A stretch of 26,205 nt of DNA from CAZDDW01 sp964480695 (GTDB lineage: Bacteria > Patescibacteriota > Patescibacteriia > UBA9934 > CAZDDW01), in assembly GCA_964480695.1 (NCBI GenBank), contig CAYZPO010000007.1, forward strand, positions 1-26,205, in the 5' to 3' direction. The notes below the pieces were generated by a model. The model searched no databases, had not been told where the DNA came from, and worked only from the letters and a program-made list of their open reading frames with translations. This document shows, in pieces, positions 6,377-14,425 of the stretch. The translations under genes were made by a program, and so were the position numbers. Position 1 is the first letter of the stretch; every line of letters starts with the position of its first letter.

Positions 6377-8407
6377 ATGAACGTAACTGAACTAGCTCGA
6401 CGACTTAATGTAAACCCAGAGGAGCTGCGGGAGAAATTACCTGAGCTCGGTTTTAGTATTGGAAAGAAAGCAATTAAGGTTGATGATCGAAGCGCTCATC
6501 AGATCATGAATGCCTGGAGTGAATATCGCCGTCGACAACGACTGAAGCAGAAGCGAGAAGCACAGCAGCAACAGGCTGCTGGAGCTGATGAAGCAGATGC
6601 TGCACCTAAGAAACCGGTTGAGTTACCATCTTCACTTTCTGTGCGTGAGTTAGCTGGTCGGTTGGAACTTCCAGTAGCTAAAGTAATGCAAGAGTTAATG
6701 AAAGCCGGGATCCTGGCTTCGCTTAATGACAATATTGATTTTGAAACTGCAGCCATTATTGCTGGTGATCTTGGTTTCGAGGCTGTGACTGAAGCAGAGA
6801 AAGCTGATGAAGAGCAAGAAGCAGACCTAGAACGAGTGGGTGAGATTATGGAAAGTGAAAATAAGAAAGATCTGACTGAGCGTCCACCAGTAGTGGTAGT
6901 CATGGGACATGTTGATCACGGAAAGACTAAGTTGTTGGATGCTATTCGCTCGACTCATGTGGTTGATGAAGAAGCCGGTGGAATCACTCAACATATTGGT
7001 GCTTATCAGGTGACGCGTAAGAAACGATTGTTAACTTTTATCGACACTCCAGGACACGAAGCCTTCACAGTCATGCGTTCTCGTGGAGCTAAGGTGGCGG
7101 ACATTGCTATTCTTGTAGTCGCGGTTGACGACGGAATTCAGCCCCAGACCAGTGAGGCGATCGATATTATTAAGGCATCAGGTATGCCTTTTATTGTTGC
7201 CCTGAACAAGATCGACAAGGCCGAGCAAAATATTGATATGGTTAAGGGTCAGTTGGCTGAGAAAGGATTAACTCCGGAAGACTGGAGTGGTGACACGATC
7301 ATGGTCCCGATTTCAGCTAAGAAGCAGATTGGTATTGATGACATTTTGGACATGTTGATTTTGGTGGCGGATATGGAAAAAGAAAAAATTGTAGCTAATT
7401 CTAAACGCACAGCAATCGGAACCGTGATTGATTCTAAGATCGATCCAGGTGCTGGTCCGGTAGTCACGGCGTTAGTTCAGACCGGAACTCTTCGCGTTGG
7501 TGATCCGCTTGGTGTGCGTGGTTTGCTTTACGGAAAAGTCAAAGCCATGCAGAACTATCTTGGTCAGGACGTGAAAGAAGCTCCACCATCTATGCCAGTG
7601 CGAGTGCTTGGATTCAAAGCTGCTCCGACCGTGGGTGACGTTCTTGAAGTTCCGGAAAATGTTAAGGATCTGAAAAAGACCAAGTTCAAGTCAGTTAAGA
7701 CAGCCGCGATTGAAGAGGTGACTTCAGTTAAGATTGCCCCAACCAGCGAAGAAGATGAAGACAAAAAACCAGAGTTGACCATGATTATCAAGGCCGATGT
7801 TTTGGGATCACTGGAGGCTTTGCTGGGAATGATTGAAAAGCTACAAAAGAATCCACACGTTGATGTTAAAATTTTAGACAAGGGTCTGGGTGACGTGACT
7901 GACGCAGAAATTTTGGCTGCTGAAGCTAGTCATGCTGTGATTTATGCTTTTAACGTTAAGCCAACTGGAACAGCGGCAGAGTTAGCTCGCGATAAAGAAG
8001 TCGAAATCATGGAGAACTCAGTGATTTATAAAATTTTTGAAGACATGGTGGAGCGAGTGGAGAAGTTACTTCCTAATGAGACTACTGTGAACGAGGTGGC
8101 AAAAGCCGAAGTGTTAATGAATTTCAAAAAGACTGACAATGGTTGGATTATCGGAGCTAAAGTAACCGAGGGTTCTGTAGTTAAAGATGCCAAGTTGCGT
8201 ATCATGCGGGCCGGGGAGATTGTGGGCGAGGCTGAGATGCTCAAACTTCAGGCTAACAAACAGGACAGCAGCGAGGTCTTGAAAGGACAGGAGTGTGGTA
8301 TACAATATAAAGGAAAGGTGAAGGCCGAGATTGGTGACGTACTTGAGGTTTATACTGAGACCGTGAGTAAACCGCAACTGAAGATCGAAGGCGTGTCCAA
8401 GCGGTAA
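6377..8407 (+). CDS. infB: Translation initiation factor IF-2
   Basis: A GTPase that brings initiator fMet-tRNA to the 30S subunit and promotes subunit joining. At 676 residues it is a short form with a brief N-terminal extension. An IF2_N segment (MNVTELARRLNVNPEELREK) opens the protein, followed by a charged linker and a second IF2_N-like segment (about 75-125). The G domain begins at about residue 170: GHVDHGKT (177-184), the GGITQHIGAYQ switch, DTPGH, and NKID. Domains II, III and the C-terminal fMet-binding domain follow. The predicted mRNA is nearly leaderless (-10 box at 6362). Thioredoxin follows after 39 bases. Confidence 0.98.
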   Translation: MNVTELARRLNVNPEELREKLPELGFSIGKKAIKVDDRSAHQIMNAWSEYRRRQRLKQKREAQQQQAAGADEADAAPKKPVELPSSLSVRELAGRLELPVAKVMQELMKAGILASLNDNIDFETAAIIAGDLGFEAVTEAEKADEEQEADLERVGEIMESENKKDLTERPPVVVVMGHVDHGKTKLLDAIRSTHVVDEEAGGITQHIGAYQVTRKKRLLTFIDTPGHEAFTVMRSRGAKVADIAILVVAVDDGIQPQTSEAIDIIKASGMPFIVALNKIDKAEQNIDMVKGQLAEKGLTPEDWSGDTIMVPISAKKQIGIDDILDMLILVADMEKEKIVANSKRTAIGTVIDSKIDPGAGPVVTALVQTGTLRVGDPLGVRGLLYGKVKAMQNYLGQDVKEAPPSMPVRVLGFKAAPTVGDVLEVPENVKDLKKTKFKSVKTAAIEEVTSVKIAPTSEEDEDKKPELTMIIKADVLGSLEALLGMIEKLQKNPHVDVKILDKGLGDVTDAEILAAEASHAVIYAFNVKPTGTAAELARDKEVEIMENSVIYKIFEDMVERVEKLLPNETTVNEVAKAEVLMNFKKTDNGWIIGAKVTEGSVVKDAKLRIMRAGEIVGEAEMLKLQANKQDSSEVLKGQECGIQYKGKVKAEIGDVLEVYTETVSKPQLKIEGVSKR

Positions 8408-8446
8408 CATTTATCATTTTTCATTTAAAATTTTATATTTAAAAAT

Positions 8447-8758
8447 ATGGATTTGAATTCTGAGAATTTTCAAACCGAAGTTTTGCAAGCTGATCTACCC
8501 GTCATGGTAGATTTTTGGGCTCCCTGGTGTGGGCCATGTAAAATGATGGCTCCGATCATTGACGAGGTTGCTGGCGAACTGAAAGACAAAGTCAAGATCG
8601 CCAAAGTTAACGTTGACGAGAATCAGGAGTTAGCGCAGCAGCATAATATTATGTCAATTCCAACCTTTGTAGTTTTTAAAGGTGGTCAGGTGGTAGATCA
8701 ATTTTCTGGAGCTTTGACCAAAGAAGCTTTGCAAGAGAAGCTGGAGAAACATTCTTAA
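8447..8758 (+). CDS. trxA: Thioredoxin
   Basis: A 103-residue thioredoxin with the classic redox site WAPWCGPCKM (Cys28 and Cys31), the central Asp22 of the buried charge, and the cis-Pro in SIPTFVVFKGG. It reduces disulfides in cytosolic proteins using electrons from the thioredoxin reductase encoded 19 bases downstream. The upstream spacer is very AT-rich; TTATCA (8411) and TATATT (8434-8439) are 17 nt apart and the -10 ends 7 nt before the ATG, so it may have its own leaderless promoter. There is no Shine-Dalgarno. Confidence 0.97.
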   Translation: MDLNSENFQTEVLQADLPVMVDFWAPWCGPCKMMAPIIDEVAGELKDKVKIAKVNVDENQELAQQHNIMSIPTFVVFKGGQVVDQFSGALTKEALQEKLEKHS

Positions 8759-8777
8759 TTAGTCATTCGTCATTTTT

Positions 8778-9701
8778 ATGGACGTCAGAGATGTAATCAT
8801 CATCGGTTCAGGTCCGGCTGGATACACGGCCGCGATTTACGCTGCCCGAGCTGAACTCAAACCATTAATGATCGAAGGTCCGCAGACTGGCGGACAGTTG
8901 ATGTGGACGACTGAGGTCGAGAACTATCCTGGTTTCCCTGAGGGGATTCAAGGGCCAGAGTTGATGGGATTGTTTAAAAAACAGGCTGAACGGTTTGGGT
9001 GTGAGTTTGTAACTGGTAGCGTTTCAGAGGTCGACTTTTCTAGTAAGCCGCTGAAGGTTAAAGTTGGTGATGATGAATATCAGGCCAAGAGCGTGATTAT
9101 TTCCACTGGAGCAGAAGCACGTTGGCTAGGTGTTCCTGGTGAAGAAGAACATAAAGGCCGTGGTGTGTCTGCTTGTGCAACATGCGACGGATTTTTCTTT
9201 AAAGACAAAAAGTTGGTTGTGGTTGGTGGCGGAGATTCGGCTATGGAAGAGGCAACCTTCTTGTCGCGCTTTGCTTCTGAGGTCAAAGTGTTGGTGCGCA
9301 AAGATGAAGTTCGTGCTTCAGAAATTATGGAGAAGCGGGCTGAAAACGATCCAAAGATTGAATTTATTTTTAACACTGAAGTGAAAGAGGTTCTGGGAGA
9401 TGGAACCAAGATGACCGGGGTAAAAGTTTTGAATAACAAGACCAATGAGGAGTCTGAACTCGAAGCTGATGGTATGTTCGTGGCTATTGGCCGCCGACCG
9501 AGCACTGACTTCCTGGGCGATCAGGTCGAACTGGCTAAGGGATATGTTGCAACTAAGGAAGGATCAACTGCGACTAGTGTCGAAGGTGTGTTCGCCGCCG
9601 GTGACGTGGCTGACTGGGTTTACCGTCAGGCCGTGACTGCTGCTGGTGAAGGCTGCGAAGCCGCGATTGATGCTAAACGTTATTTAGATGAGTTGTCATG
9701 A
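8778..9701 (+). CDS. trxB: Thioredoxin reductase (NADPH)
   Basis: A 307-residue low-molecular-weight thioredoxin reductase of usual length. It has the FAD-binding motif GSGPAGYTAAIYAARA near the N-terminus, the redox pair CATC at Cys133 and Cys136, the NAD(P)H-binding motif VVGGGDSAMEEA, and the C-terminal FAD motif VFAAGDVAD. It transfers electrons from NAD(P)H through FAD to thioredoxin, whose gene is immediately upstream. Its TGA stop (9699-9701) touches the first base of a palindromic element. Confidence 0.97.
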   Translation: MDVRDVIIIGSGPAGYTAAIYAARAELKPLMIEGPQTGGQLMWTTEVENYPGFPEGIQGPELMGLFKKQAERFGCEFVTGSVSEVDFSSKPLKVKVGDDEYQAKSVIISTGAEARWLGVPGEEEHKGRGVSACATCDGFFFKDKKLVVVGGGDSAMEEATFLSRFASEVKVLVRKDEVRASEIMEKRAENDPKIEFIFNTEVKEVLGDGTKMTGVKVLNNKTNEESELEADGMFVAIGRRPSTDFLGDQVELAKGYVATKEGSTATSVEGVFAAGDVADWVYRQAVTAAGEGCEAAIDAKRYLDELS

Positions 9702-9757
9702 CGCCATCAGAGATGGCTTAGAAGATTTTTCTAACGGATCTCTGATCCGGTTCTGAA
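9701..9757 (+). repeat. Palindromic element pair after trxB (copies in comEC)
   Basis: Two adjacent hairpins. Hairpin B: GCCATC-aga-GATGGC (9703-9717) with the trailing sequence CTTAGAAGATT. Hairpin A: CGGATC-tct-GATCCG (9735-9749) within TTTTTCTAACGG...GGTTCTGAA. Both have near-identical copies inside comEC at 16370-16433, in the opposite order (A then B). The 25 bases from 9726 are identical to those from 16370, and the 27 bases from 9701 differ from those at 16407 at two positions. Confidence 0.85.
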
Positions 9758-9763
9758 GGGAAT

Positions 9764-9807
9764 GACAAACGTAAGTTTGTCGTGCGATGACAGACTGAAT
9801 TCTGTCA
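9764..9807 (+). repeat. Two further hairpins in the trxB-gdh spacer
   Basis: GACAAAC-gtaa-GTTTGTC (9764-9781) and TGACAGA-ctgaat-TCTGTCA (9788-9807). They continue the run of short perfect stem-loops that starts at the trxB stop. Neither is followed by a T-tract, so they are unlikely to be ordinary terminators. Confidence 0.7.
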
Positions 9808-9843
9808 GTCCCTACATATCCGTAATCCGTACTAATTCGCCTG

Positions 9844-9869
9844 TCCGCCGAAGCCTTGGCGAAGGCGGA
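9844..9869 (+). repeat. GC-rich near-palindrome, REP-like
   Basis: TCCGCC ... GGCGGA (26 bases, near-palindromic) with an inner GCCTT-ggcg-AAGGC stem. It ends 17 bases before the dehydrogenase start codon. It resembles the repetitive extragenic palindromes of bacterial genomes, but only this copy is seen in the window. Confidence 0.6.
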
Positions 9870-9886
9870 TAAATCCGTAAACCCCT

Positions 9887-11122
9887 ATGAATCCATTTCA
9901 AAACGCATTAGAACAGTTACGCCGAGCTTCAGAGGCCGGTGATTTTTCTAACGACTTCTTGGATGTGCTAGCTGCGCCAGAACGTGAGGTCCGCATTTCG
10001 ATACCAGTTCGCAAGGATGAAGGGTCGCTCGAAGTGTACGAAGGGTATCGCGTGCAGTTCAACTCCGCACGAGGACCATACAAAGGTGGTATTCGTTATC
10101 ACCAAGATACTGACATCGACGAGGTCAAGGCTTTGGCTTTTTGGATGGCTCTCAAATGTGCTGTGGTCAATATTCCTCTCGGTGGAGGTAAGGGTGGAAT
10201 TACAGTGAATCCAAAAGAGTTGTCTGAGACTGAGCTTGAGAAACTATCTCGTGGCTGGGCTCGGGGTATGGCTGACGTCATTGGTCCCCAGCGCGACATC
10301 CCAGCTCCGGACGTAAATACTACACCGCAGATCATGGACTGGATCGCTGATGAGTACGAAAGGATTACCGGTGACAAGACTCGTGCTGTGATTACAGGTA
10401 AGCCAGTTGAGAAGGGTGGAAGCGCCGGTCGAGGAACAGCAACGGCTCAAGGTGGCTTTTATGTTTTTGAAGAACTAAACCGAGATATCACTTTTGATGC
10501 GGTCGCTACAAAAGTGATAGTACAGGGATTTGGGAATGCGGGTCAGCATATTGCTCGACTTTTTCATGAAGCCGGGTACAAAGTGATTGCAGTATCAGAT
10601 TCGCAGGGCGGTATTCATGATCCGAATGGACTTGATATTCCAAAATTAATGGAGCACAAAGCCGAACGCAAGCCGGTCAATGATTTCTTTGCTGGGACTC
10701 AGATCTCTAACGACGAACTCTTGGAACTTGAATGCGACATCTTGGTGCCATCAGCTCTGGAAAACCAGATCACTAAAGACAATGCTGACAAGTTGCGTAC
10801 AAAAGTTATTCTCGAGCTAGCGAACGGTCCGACTACGCCAGAAGCGGATCAGATTTTGTTCGACAAGGGCATTCCTGTTTTACCAGACATTCTGGCTAAC
10901 GCTGGTGGGGTGACTGTCAGCTCTTTTGAATGGGAACAGAATCTCAAAGGTGAGCATTGGACTGAGCAGGAGGTGTTCGACAAGCTGCGTCCGATCATGC
11001 AAGAGTCTTTTGCTGCTGTAGCATCTAAGGCCAAAGAAAAGAAAGTTGATCTACGAACAGGTGCCTTTATTGTTGCTATGGAACGAATCGAACAAGCCAT
11101 GAAAGACAAAAATATTATCTAG
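9887..11122 (+). CDS. gdhA: Glu/Leu/Phe/Val dehydrogenase, glutamate dehydrogenase type
   Basis: A 411-residue amino-acid dehydrogenase, the usual length of the glutamate dehydrogenase group, which interconverts glutamate and 2-oxoglutarate plus ammonia with NAD(P). Substrate-binding and catalytic segments are GPYKGGIRYH, the active-site lysine in PLGGGKGGI (Lys102), and the aspartate in PAPDVNT. The dinucleotide-binding motif is GFGNAGQH in the C-terminal Rossmann domain. Substrate cannot be fixed from sequence alone, but glutamate is most likely. It stands alone after a hairpin-filled spacer, and I see no convincing promoter or Shine-Dalgarno next to the ATG. Cofactor preference is not determined. 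Confidence 0.93.
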   Translation: MNPFQNALEQLRRASEAGDFSNDFLDVLAAPEREVRISIPVRKDEGSLEVYEGYRVQFNSARGPYKGGIRYHQDTDIDEVKALAFWMALKCAVVNIPLGGGKGGITVNPKELSETELEKLSRGWARGMADVIGPQRDIPAPDVNTTPQIMDWIADEYERITGDKTRAVITGKPVEKGGSAGRGTATAQGGFYVFEELNRDITFDAVATKVIVQGFGNAGQHIARLFHEAGYKVIAVSDSQGGIHDPNGLDIPKLMEHKAERKPVNDFFAGTQISNDELLELECDILVPSALENQITKDNADKLRTKVILELANGPTTPEADQILFDKGIPVLPDILANAGGVTVSSFEWEQNLKGEHWTEQEVFDKLRPIMQESFAAVASKAKEKKVDLRTGAFIVAMERIEQAMKDKNII

Positions 11123-11131
11123 TGGTACTAT
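11103..11131 (+). promoter_or_regulatory. Promoter of the rhodanese-like gene
   Basis: AAGACA (11103-11108), 17 nt, TACTAT (11126-11131), ending 8 nt before the ATG at 11140. It lies across the end of the dehydrogenase gene and would give a leaderless mRNA. Confidence 0.5.
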
Positions 11132-11139
11132 ATTAGTGT

Positions 11140-11478
11140 ATGAACACCATTACCGCCAAAGAGCTTAAGGCCAAGATGGACGGAGATGCTAATTTTCTCC
11201 TGATCGATCTTCGTGATCTTGAGCACTATGAGCACAATCATATTGTCGGAGCACTGAACGTGCCTTACGATGACAAGTTCGTAGAGACCGCGGGTGAGGT
11301 ACTACCAGACAAAGAAGTCGAGGTGATTCTGTACGCTGACTTTCCGGACAAACCAGTGTGTCCAACTGCTGTGTCCAAACTGACCGAGCTGGGCTATCAA
11401 AACGTCAAATGTTTTGACGGTGGTTTGCACGGTTGGATGGAAGCCGGCCATCAGTTACAGTTTGGGGAGGAGAGCTAA
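11140..11478 (+). CDS. Rhodanese-like domain protein, altered active site
   Basis: A single-domain rhodanese fold of 112 residues. Recognisable family features are the LIDLRDLEHYEHNHIVGALNVPY segment (split: LIDLRDLEHYEHNHIVGA, then LNVPY) and the C-terminal FDGGLHGWMEAGH. In active rhodaneses the catalytic Cys directly follows the VxxY strand in a CxxGxR-type loop. Here that strand (VEVILY) is followed by Ala66-Asp67, the loop is longer and reads DFPDKPVCPTA, and the only nearby Cys is Cys74. The protein may bind rather than transfer sulfur, or use a shifted Cys. It has its own putative leaderless promoter. The SD-like GGGGAGGAGAG at its 3' end precedes no gene. Confidence 0.85.
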   Translation: MNTITAKELKAKMDGDANFLLIDLRDLEHYEHNHIVGALNVPYDDKFVETAGEVLPDKEVEVILYADFPDKPVCPTAVSKLTELGYQNVKCFDGGLHGWMEAGHQLQFGEES

Positions 11479-11490
11479 GAAATTATTAAA

Positions 11491-11548
11491 TGTAGCGGAA
11501 GGCTTTAGCCTTCCATGTCGAAATGGAACCCTAAAGGGTTCCGCTACA
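11491..11548 (+). repeat. 58-bp composite palindromic element (copy in comEC)
   Basis: Two hairpins, GGAAGGCT-tt-AGCCTTCC (11497-11514) and GGAACCCT-aa-AGGGTTCC (11525-11542), inside an outer inverted repeat TGTAGCGGAA / TTCCGCTACA (11491-11500 with 11539-11548). The right-hand 28 bases (11521-11548) are identical to 17873-17900 within comEC. It starts 12 bases after the rhodanese stop; no clean T-tract follows. Confidence 0.88.
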
Positions 11549-11562
11549 TTTATAGCAGTGTC

Positions 11563-11591
11563 TTGACATGGGCACTGTTTTTTGTTAACCT
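11563..11591 (+). promoter_or_regulatory. Promoter of the coupled small ORFs
   Basis: Perfect TTGACA (11563-11568), 17-nt spacer, TAACCT (11586-11591; weak -10). Predicted start about 11598, giving an approximately 80-nt leader before the ATG at 11678. Confidence 0.55.
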
Positions 11592-11612
11592 AATCAGCTC
11601 ACCGTGCTCACT

Positions 11613-11681
11613 ATGGCAGATAGGCCAAGGAAGGAGCTCGGACAAGCTGGGCTCAAAATCTCCGCACAGGAGTTATCATGA
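11613..11681 (+). CDS. 22-codon upstream ORF, coupled to next gene
   Basis: An ATG at 11613 opens 22 codons (begins MADRPRKELGQ, ends SAQELS) whose TGA overlaps the ATG of the next ORF as ATGA (11678-11681). It lies about 15 nt after the predicted transcription start and has no Shine-Dalgarno. Its last codons contain the AGGAG that serves the next gene. The exact overlap suggests translational coupling or control, but an ORF this short could be chance. Confidence 0.4.
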   Translation: MADRPRKELGQAGLKISAQELS

Positions 11682-11896
11682 GCAACAACGGTGAGAGCAA
11701 ATCTTCCTCATGGCGTGGTCCTCTAACTAAAGAGCAGAAAGCTGCTTGGTTAAGGGACATGGAGTATTTCAGCGATCGCATCGCTGAGGCCAATCGTAAC
11801 GATTTCGGTGCCATTTGTGAGGATTGGCCCAATCTCGGTACCATTGGCGACGTTTGGCCCGATTTCGAGGACGACGCTCCGGACAACCCGCCATAA
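11678..11896 (+). CDS. 72-residue acidic hypothetical protein
   Basis: A small hydrophilic protein with no signal or membrane segment and an acidic, proline-containing C-terminus (DVWPDFEDDAPDNPP). It has several Trp residues and a charged helical middle (LTKEQKAAWLRDMEYF). I do not recognise it. Unlike most genes around it, it has a good Shine-Dalgarno (CAGGAG, 6 nt before the ATG), a perfect -35 box upstream and a real 5' leader. Its start codon overlaps the stop of a 22-codon upstream ORF. No terminator follows before the leuS promoter. The good ribosome site makes a real gene likely. Confidence 0.65.
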   Translation: MSNNGESKSSSWRGPLTKEQKAAWLRDMEYFSDRIAEANRNDFGAICEDWPNLGTIGDVWPDFEDDAPDNPP

Positions 11897-11969
11897 CCCA
11901 CCAGCCTTCTTGGCGCACTTAGGCCGTGTTCGCGATTCAGCGGATGCGGTCTTCCCCATTTTGTATAGC

Positions 11970-11998
11970 TTTTCAGATAAGGTCAATTATGGTACGAT
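11970..11998 (+). promoter_or_regulatory. Promoter of leuS, near-leaderless
   Basis: TTTTCA (11970-11975), 17 nt, TACGAT (11993-11998), ending 9 nt before the leuS ATG at 12008. No Shine-Dalgarno. Confidence 0.6.
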
Positions 11999-12007
11999 CT
12001 TGGCTGT

Positions 12008-14422
12008 ATGGACCGATATAATCATTTGAAAATTGAGCCTAAGTGGCAGAAATTTTGGGAGAAGAAAAAATTATACGAGGCGAAAGATAATTCGGATAAA
12101 CCGAAGTATTTTTGTTTAGTTGAGTTCCCTTATCCTTCTGGAGCCGGATTACACGTCGGACATCCGCGATCTTATACAGCGATGGATATTGTTTCGCGCA
12201 AGCGTCGGGCTGAGGGTTACAATGTTTTATATCCGATCGGCTGGGATGCTTTTGGTTTGCCGACAGAGAATTACGCTATTAAGAATAAGATCCATCCGCG
12301 AGAAGCTACTCAACAGAATATCGCTACCTTCAAACGTCAACTCAAGGCGCTAGGCTTTTCTTTTGACTGGTCACGCGAAGTCGATACTACTGATCCGGAT
12401 TATTATAAATGGACCCAATGGATTTTCTTGCAGCTTTTCAAATCAGGTCTGGCCTACAAAACTCGAATGCCGATTAATTGGTGTTTATCTTGCAAGATCG
12501 GTTTGGCTAACGAGGAGGTCGTAGATGGAAAATGTGAGCGTTGTGGTGGGGAGGTCGAAAAGCGTGATATCGAGCAGTGGATGCTAGAGATCACTAAGTA
12601 CGCTGACCGTTTACTTAAGGATTTAGATACGGTCGACTTTTTAGACAAGATCAAAACGCAGCAGACCAACTGGATCGGTCGATCTGAAGGAATTAATATT
12701 CGTTATGAAGTCGAAGGCACAGAAAAAGAGATTGAGGTTTTTACCACTCGTCCAGATACAAATTTTGGAGCCACTTTTGTTGCAATTGCTCCTGATGGAT
12801 TATTTGTTCGTGAGAATATTAATTCGTTTCCAGAAAAGAAAAAGGTAAGTGCATATATTAATAATGCACTTAAGAAAACTGATATTGATCGAGTTGCTGA
12901 AGGTCGGAAAAAGACAGGAGTTTTTACAGGTCTTTATGCTATTAATCCTTTAACAGATCGTAAGATGCCGATTTGGGTTGCTGATTTTGTGTTGGGGACT
13001 GTTGGTACCGGATGTGTAGTTGGAGTGCCAGGTCATGATTTACGCGATTTTGAATTTGCAACAGAGTTTGATCTAGACATTGTTCGTGTCGTGGTTGGTT
13101 CTGATGGCGATTCATCAAAGATTACTGATCCTGAACAAGTTCAAGAAGAAGAGGGCACCATGGTTAATAGTGACTTTTTGGACGGAATGGATATTCATAA
13201 AGCTACGAAAGAAATCATGGATCACATGGAAAAAACCGGGCAAGGTAAAAGAACTGTTACATATAAGCTTCGTGACTGGGTGTTTAGTCGGCAACGTTAT
13301 TGGGGAGAACCGATACCTCTTGTTTTTTGCGAGAAGTGTGATTGGGTGACTGTGTCTGACAAGGATCTTCCGGTTGAACTACCTGAGATTGAAAAATACG
13401 AACCAACTGAGACTGGAGAGTCACCGCTGGCTAATGTTAAGGACTGGGTTAACACGACCTGTCCGGAATGTGGTGGTCCTGCTAAACGAGAAACTGATGT
13501 TATGCCAAACTGGGCTGGGTCTAGTTGGTATTTCTTGCGTTACACTGATCCAAAGAACAGCAAATCTCTCGCAGACAATAAAAAACTTGATTATTGGATG
13601 CCAGCGGACTGGTACAACGGTGGGATGGAGCACACGACTTTACATTTGCTTTACTCTCGCTTCTGGAATAAGTTTTTGCACGATCAGGGACATGTACCAA
13701 CCAGCGAACCGTATCAGAAGCGTACTTCGCATGGCATGGTGTTGGCTGAAGACGGGCGCAAGATGTCCAAATCTTTTGGTAATGTGATTAATCCAGACGA
13801 GATGGTTGAACAGTATGGCGCGGACACGTTGCGAGTATATCTGATGTTCATGGGGCCGTTTTCTGAAGCTATTCCTTGGAGTACTAAAGGTGTGGTCGGA
13901 GTTCGTCGGTTCTTGGAAAAGGTTTGGAATTTGCAGGACAAGGTGTCAAAGAAAGAGTCTGAAGATGTGACCCGCGAGCTACATAAGACAATTAAGAAAG
14001 TGTCTGAAGATATTGAAGAGATGAAGTACAACACTGCTGTGGCGCAGATGATGATCTTGGTTAATAAAATGCAGGCCGCTGAGTCTGTGTCGAAAAAGAC
14101 GTTTGAGACCTTTCTGATCATCTTTGCTCCGTTTGCTCCGCATGTCGCTGAAGAGTTGTGGCAAGCACTTGGACACAAGAAGTCGATCACCCTTGAGGCT
14201 TGGCCAAAGTTCGACGCCAAGCTGGCCAAGGACGAGACAATCGAACTTCCGGTCCAAATCAACGGAAAACTTCGGGCCACGATCAACGTCCCGGCTGATA
14301 TTTCAGAAGACGAAGCCAAAGAACTGGCGCTTGCCGAAGAAAACGTACAAAAACATTTATCAGGCCAGAAAGTCAAAAAAGCAGTTTACGTCCCTGGCCG
14401 GATGATTAACTTTGTTATCTAA
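12008..14422 (+). CDS. leuS: Leucyl-tRNA synthetase
   Basis: A class I synthetase of 804 residues that charges tRNA-Leu. The HIGH-type motif is HVGH (49-52, after PYPSGAGL) and the KMSKS motif is exact (GRKMSKSFGNV, about 585). Cys pairs CLSCK and CERCG lie in the insert after the first half of the catalytic core, and a further CXXC pair (CEKC, later CPEC) lies nearer the KMSKS loop. The CP1 editing domain is present (TTRPDTNFGATF, and GTGCVVGVPGHDLRDFEF with the conserved Asp). A C-terminal anticodon-binding domain completes it. A near-leaderless promoter precedes it, and the transporter gene follows after 3 bases. Confidence 0.98.
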   Translation: MDRYNHLKIEPKWQKFWEKKKLYEAKDNSDKPKYFCLVEFPYPSGAGLHVGHPRSYTAMDIVSRKRRAEGYNVLYPIGWDAFGLPTENYAIKNKIHPREATQQNIATFKRQLKALGFSFDWSREVDTTDPDYYKWTQWIFLQLFKSGLAYKTRMPINWCLSCKIGLANEEVVDGKCERCGGEVEKRDIEQWMLEITKYADRLLKDLDTVDFLDKIKTQQTNWIGRSEGINIRYEVEGTEKEIEVFTTRPDTNFGATFVAIAPDGLFVRENINSFPEKKKVSAYINNALKKTDIDRVAEGRKKTGVFTGLYAINPLTDRKMPIWVADFVLGTVGTGCVVGVPGHDLRDFEFATEFDLDIVRVVVGSDGDSSKITDPEQVQEEEGTMVNSDFLDGMDIHKATKEIMDHMEKTGQGKRTVTYKLRDWVFSRQRYWGEPIPLVFCEKCDWVTVSDKDLPVELPEIEKYEPTETGESPLANVKDWVNTTCPECGGPAKRETDVMPNWAGSSWYFLRYTDPKNSKSLADNKKLDYWMPADWYNGGMEHTTLHLLYSRFWNKFLHDQGHVPTSEPYQKRTSHGMVLAEDGRKMSKSFGNVINPDEMVEQYGADTLRVYLMFMGPFSEAIPWSTKGVVGVRRFLEKVWNLQDKVSKKESEDVTRELHKTIKKVSEDIEEMKYNTAVAQMMILVNKMQAAESVSKKTFETFLIIFAPFAPHVAEELWQALGHKKSITLEAWPKFDAKLAKDETIELPVQINGKLRATINVPADISEDEAKELALAEENVQKHLSGQKVKKAVYVPGRMINFVI

Positions 14423-14425
14423 CCT

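Noticed and set aside
9701..9869. The hairpin chain as a CRISPR array
   Set aside because: The repeats differ from one another, are short palindromes with no constant spacer length, and no cas gene is present.
13714..14376. A 220-codon minus-strand ORF within leuS
   Set aside because: It is the antisense of a clear synthetase C-terminal region and is Ser/Ile-rich, as expected of a shadow frame.
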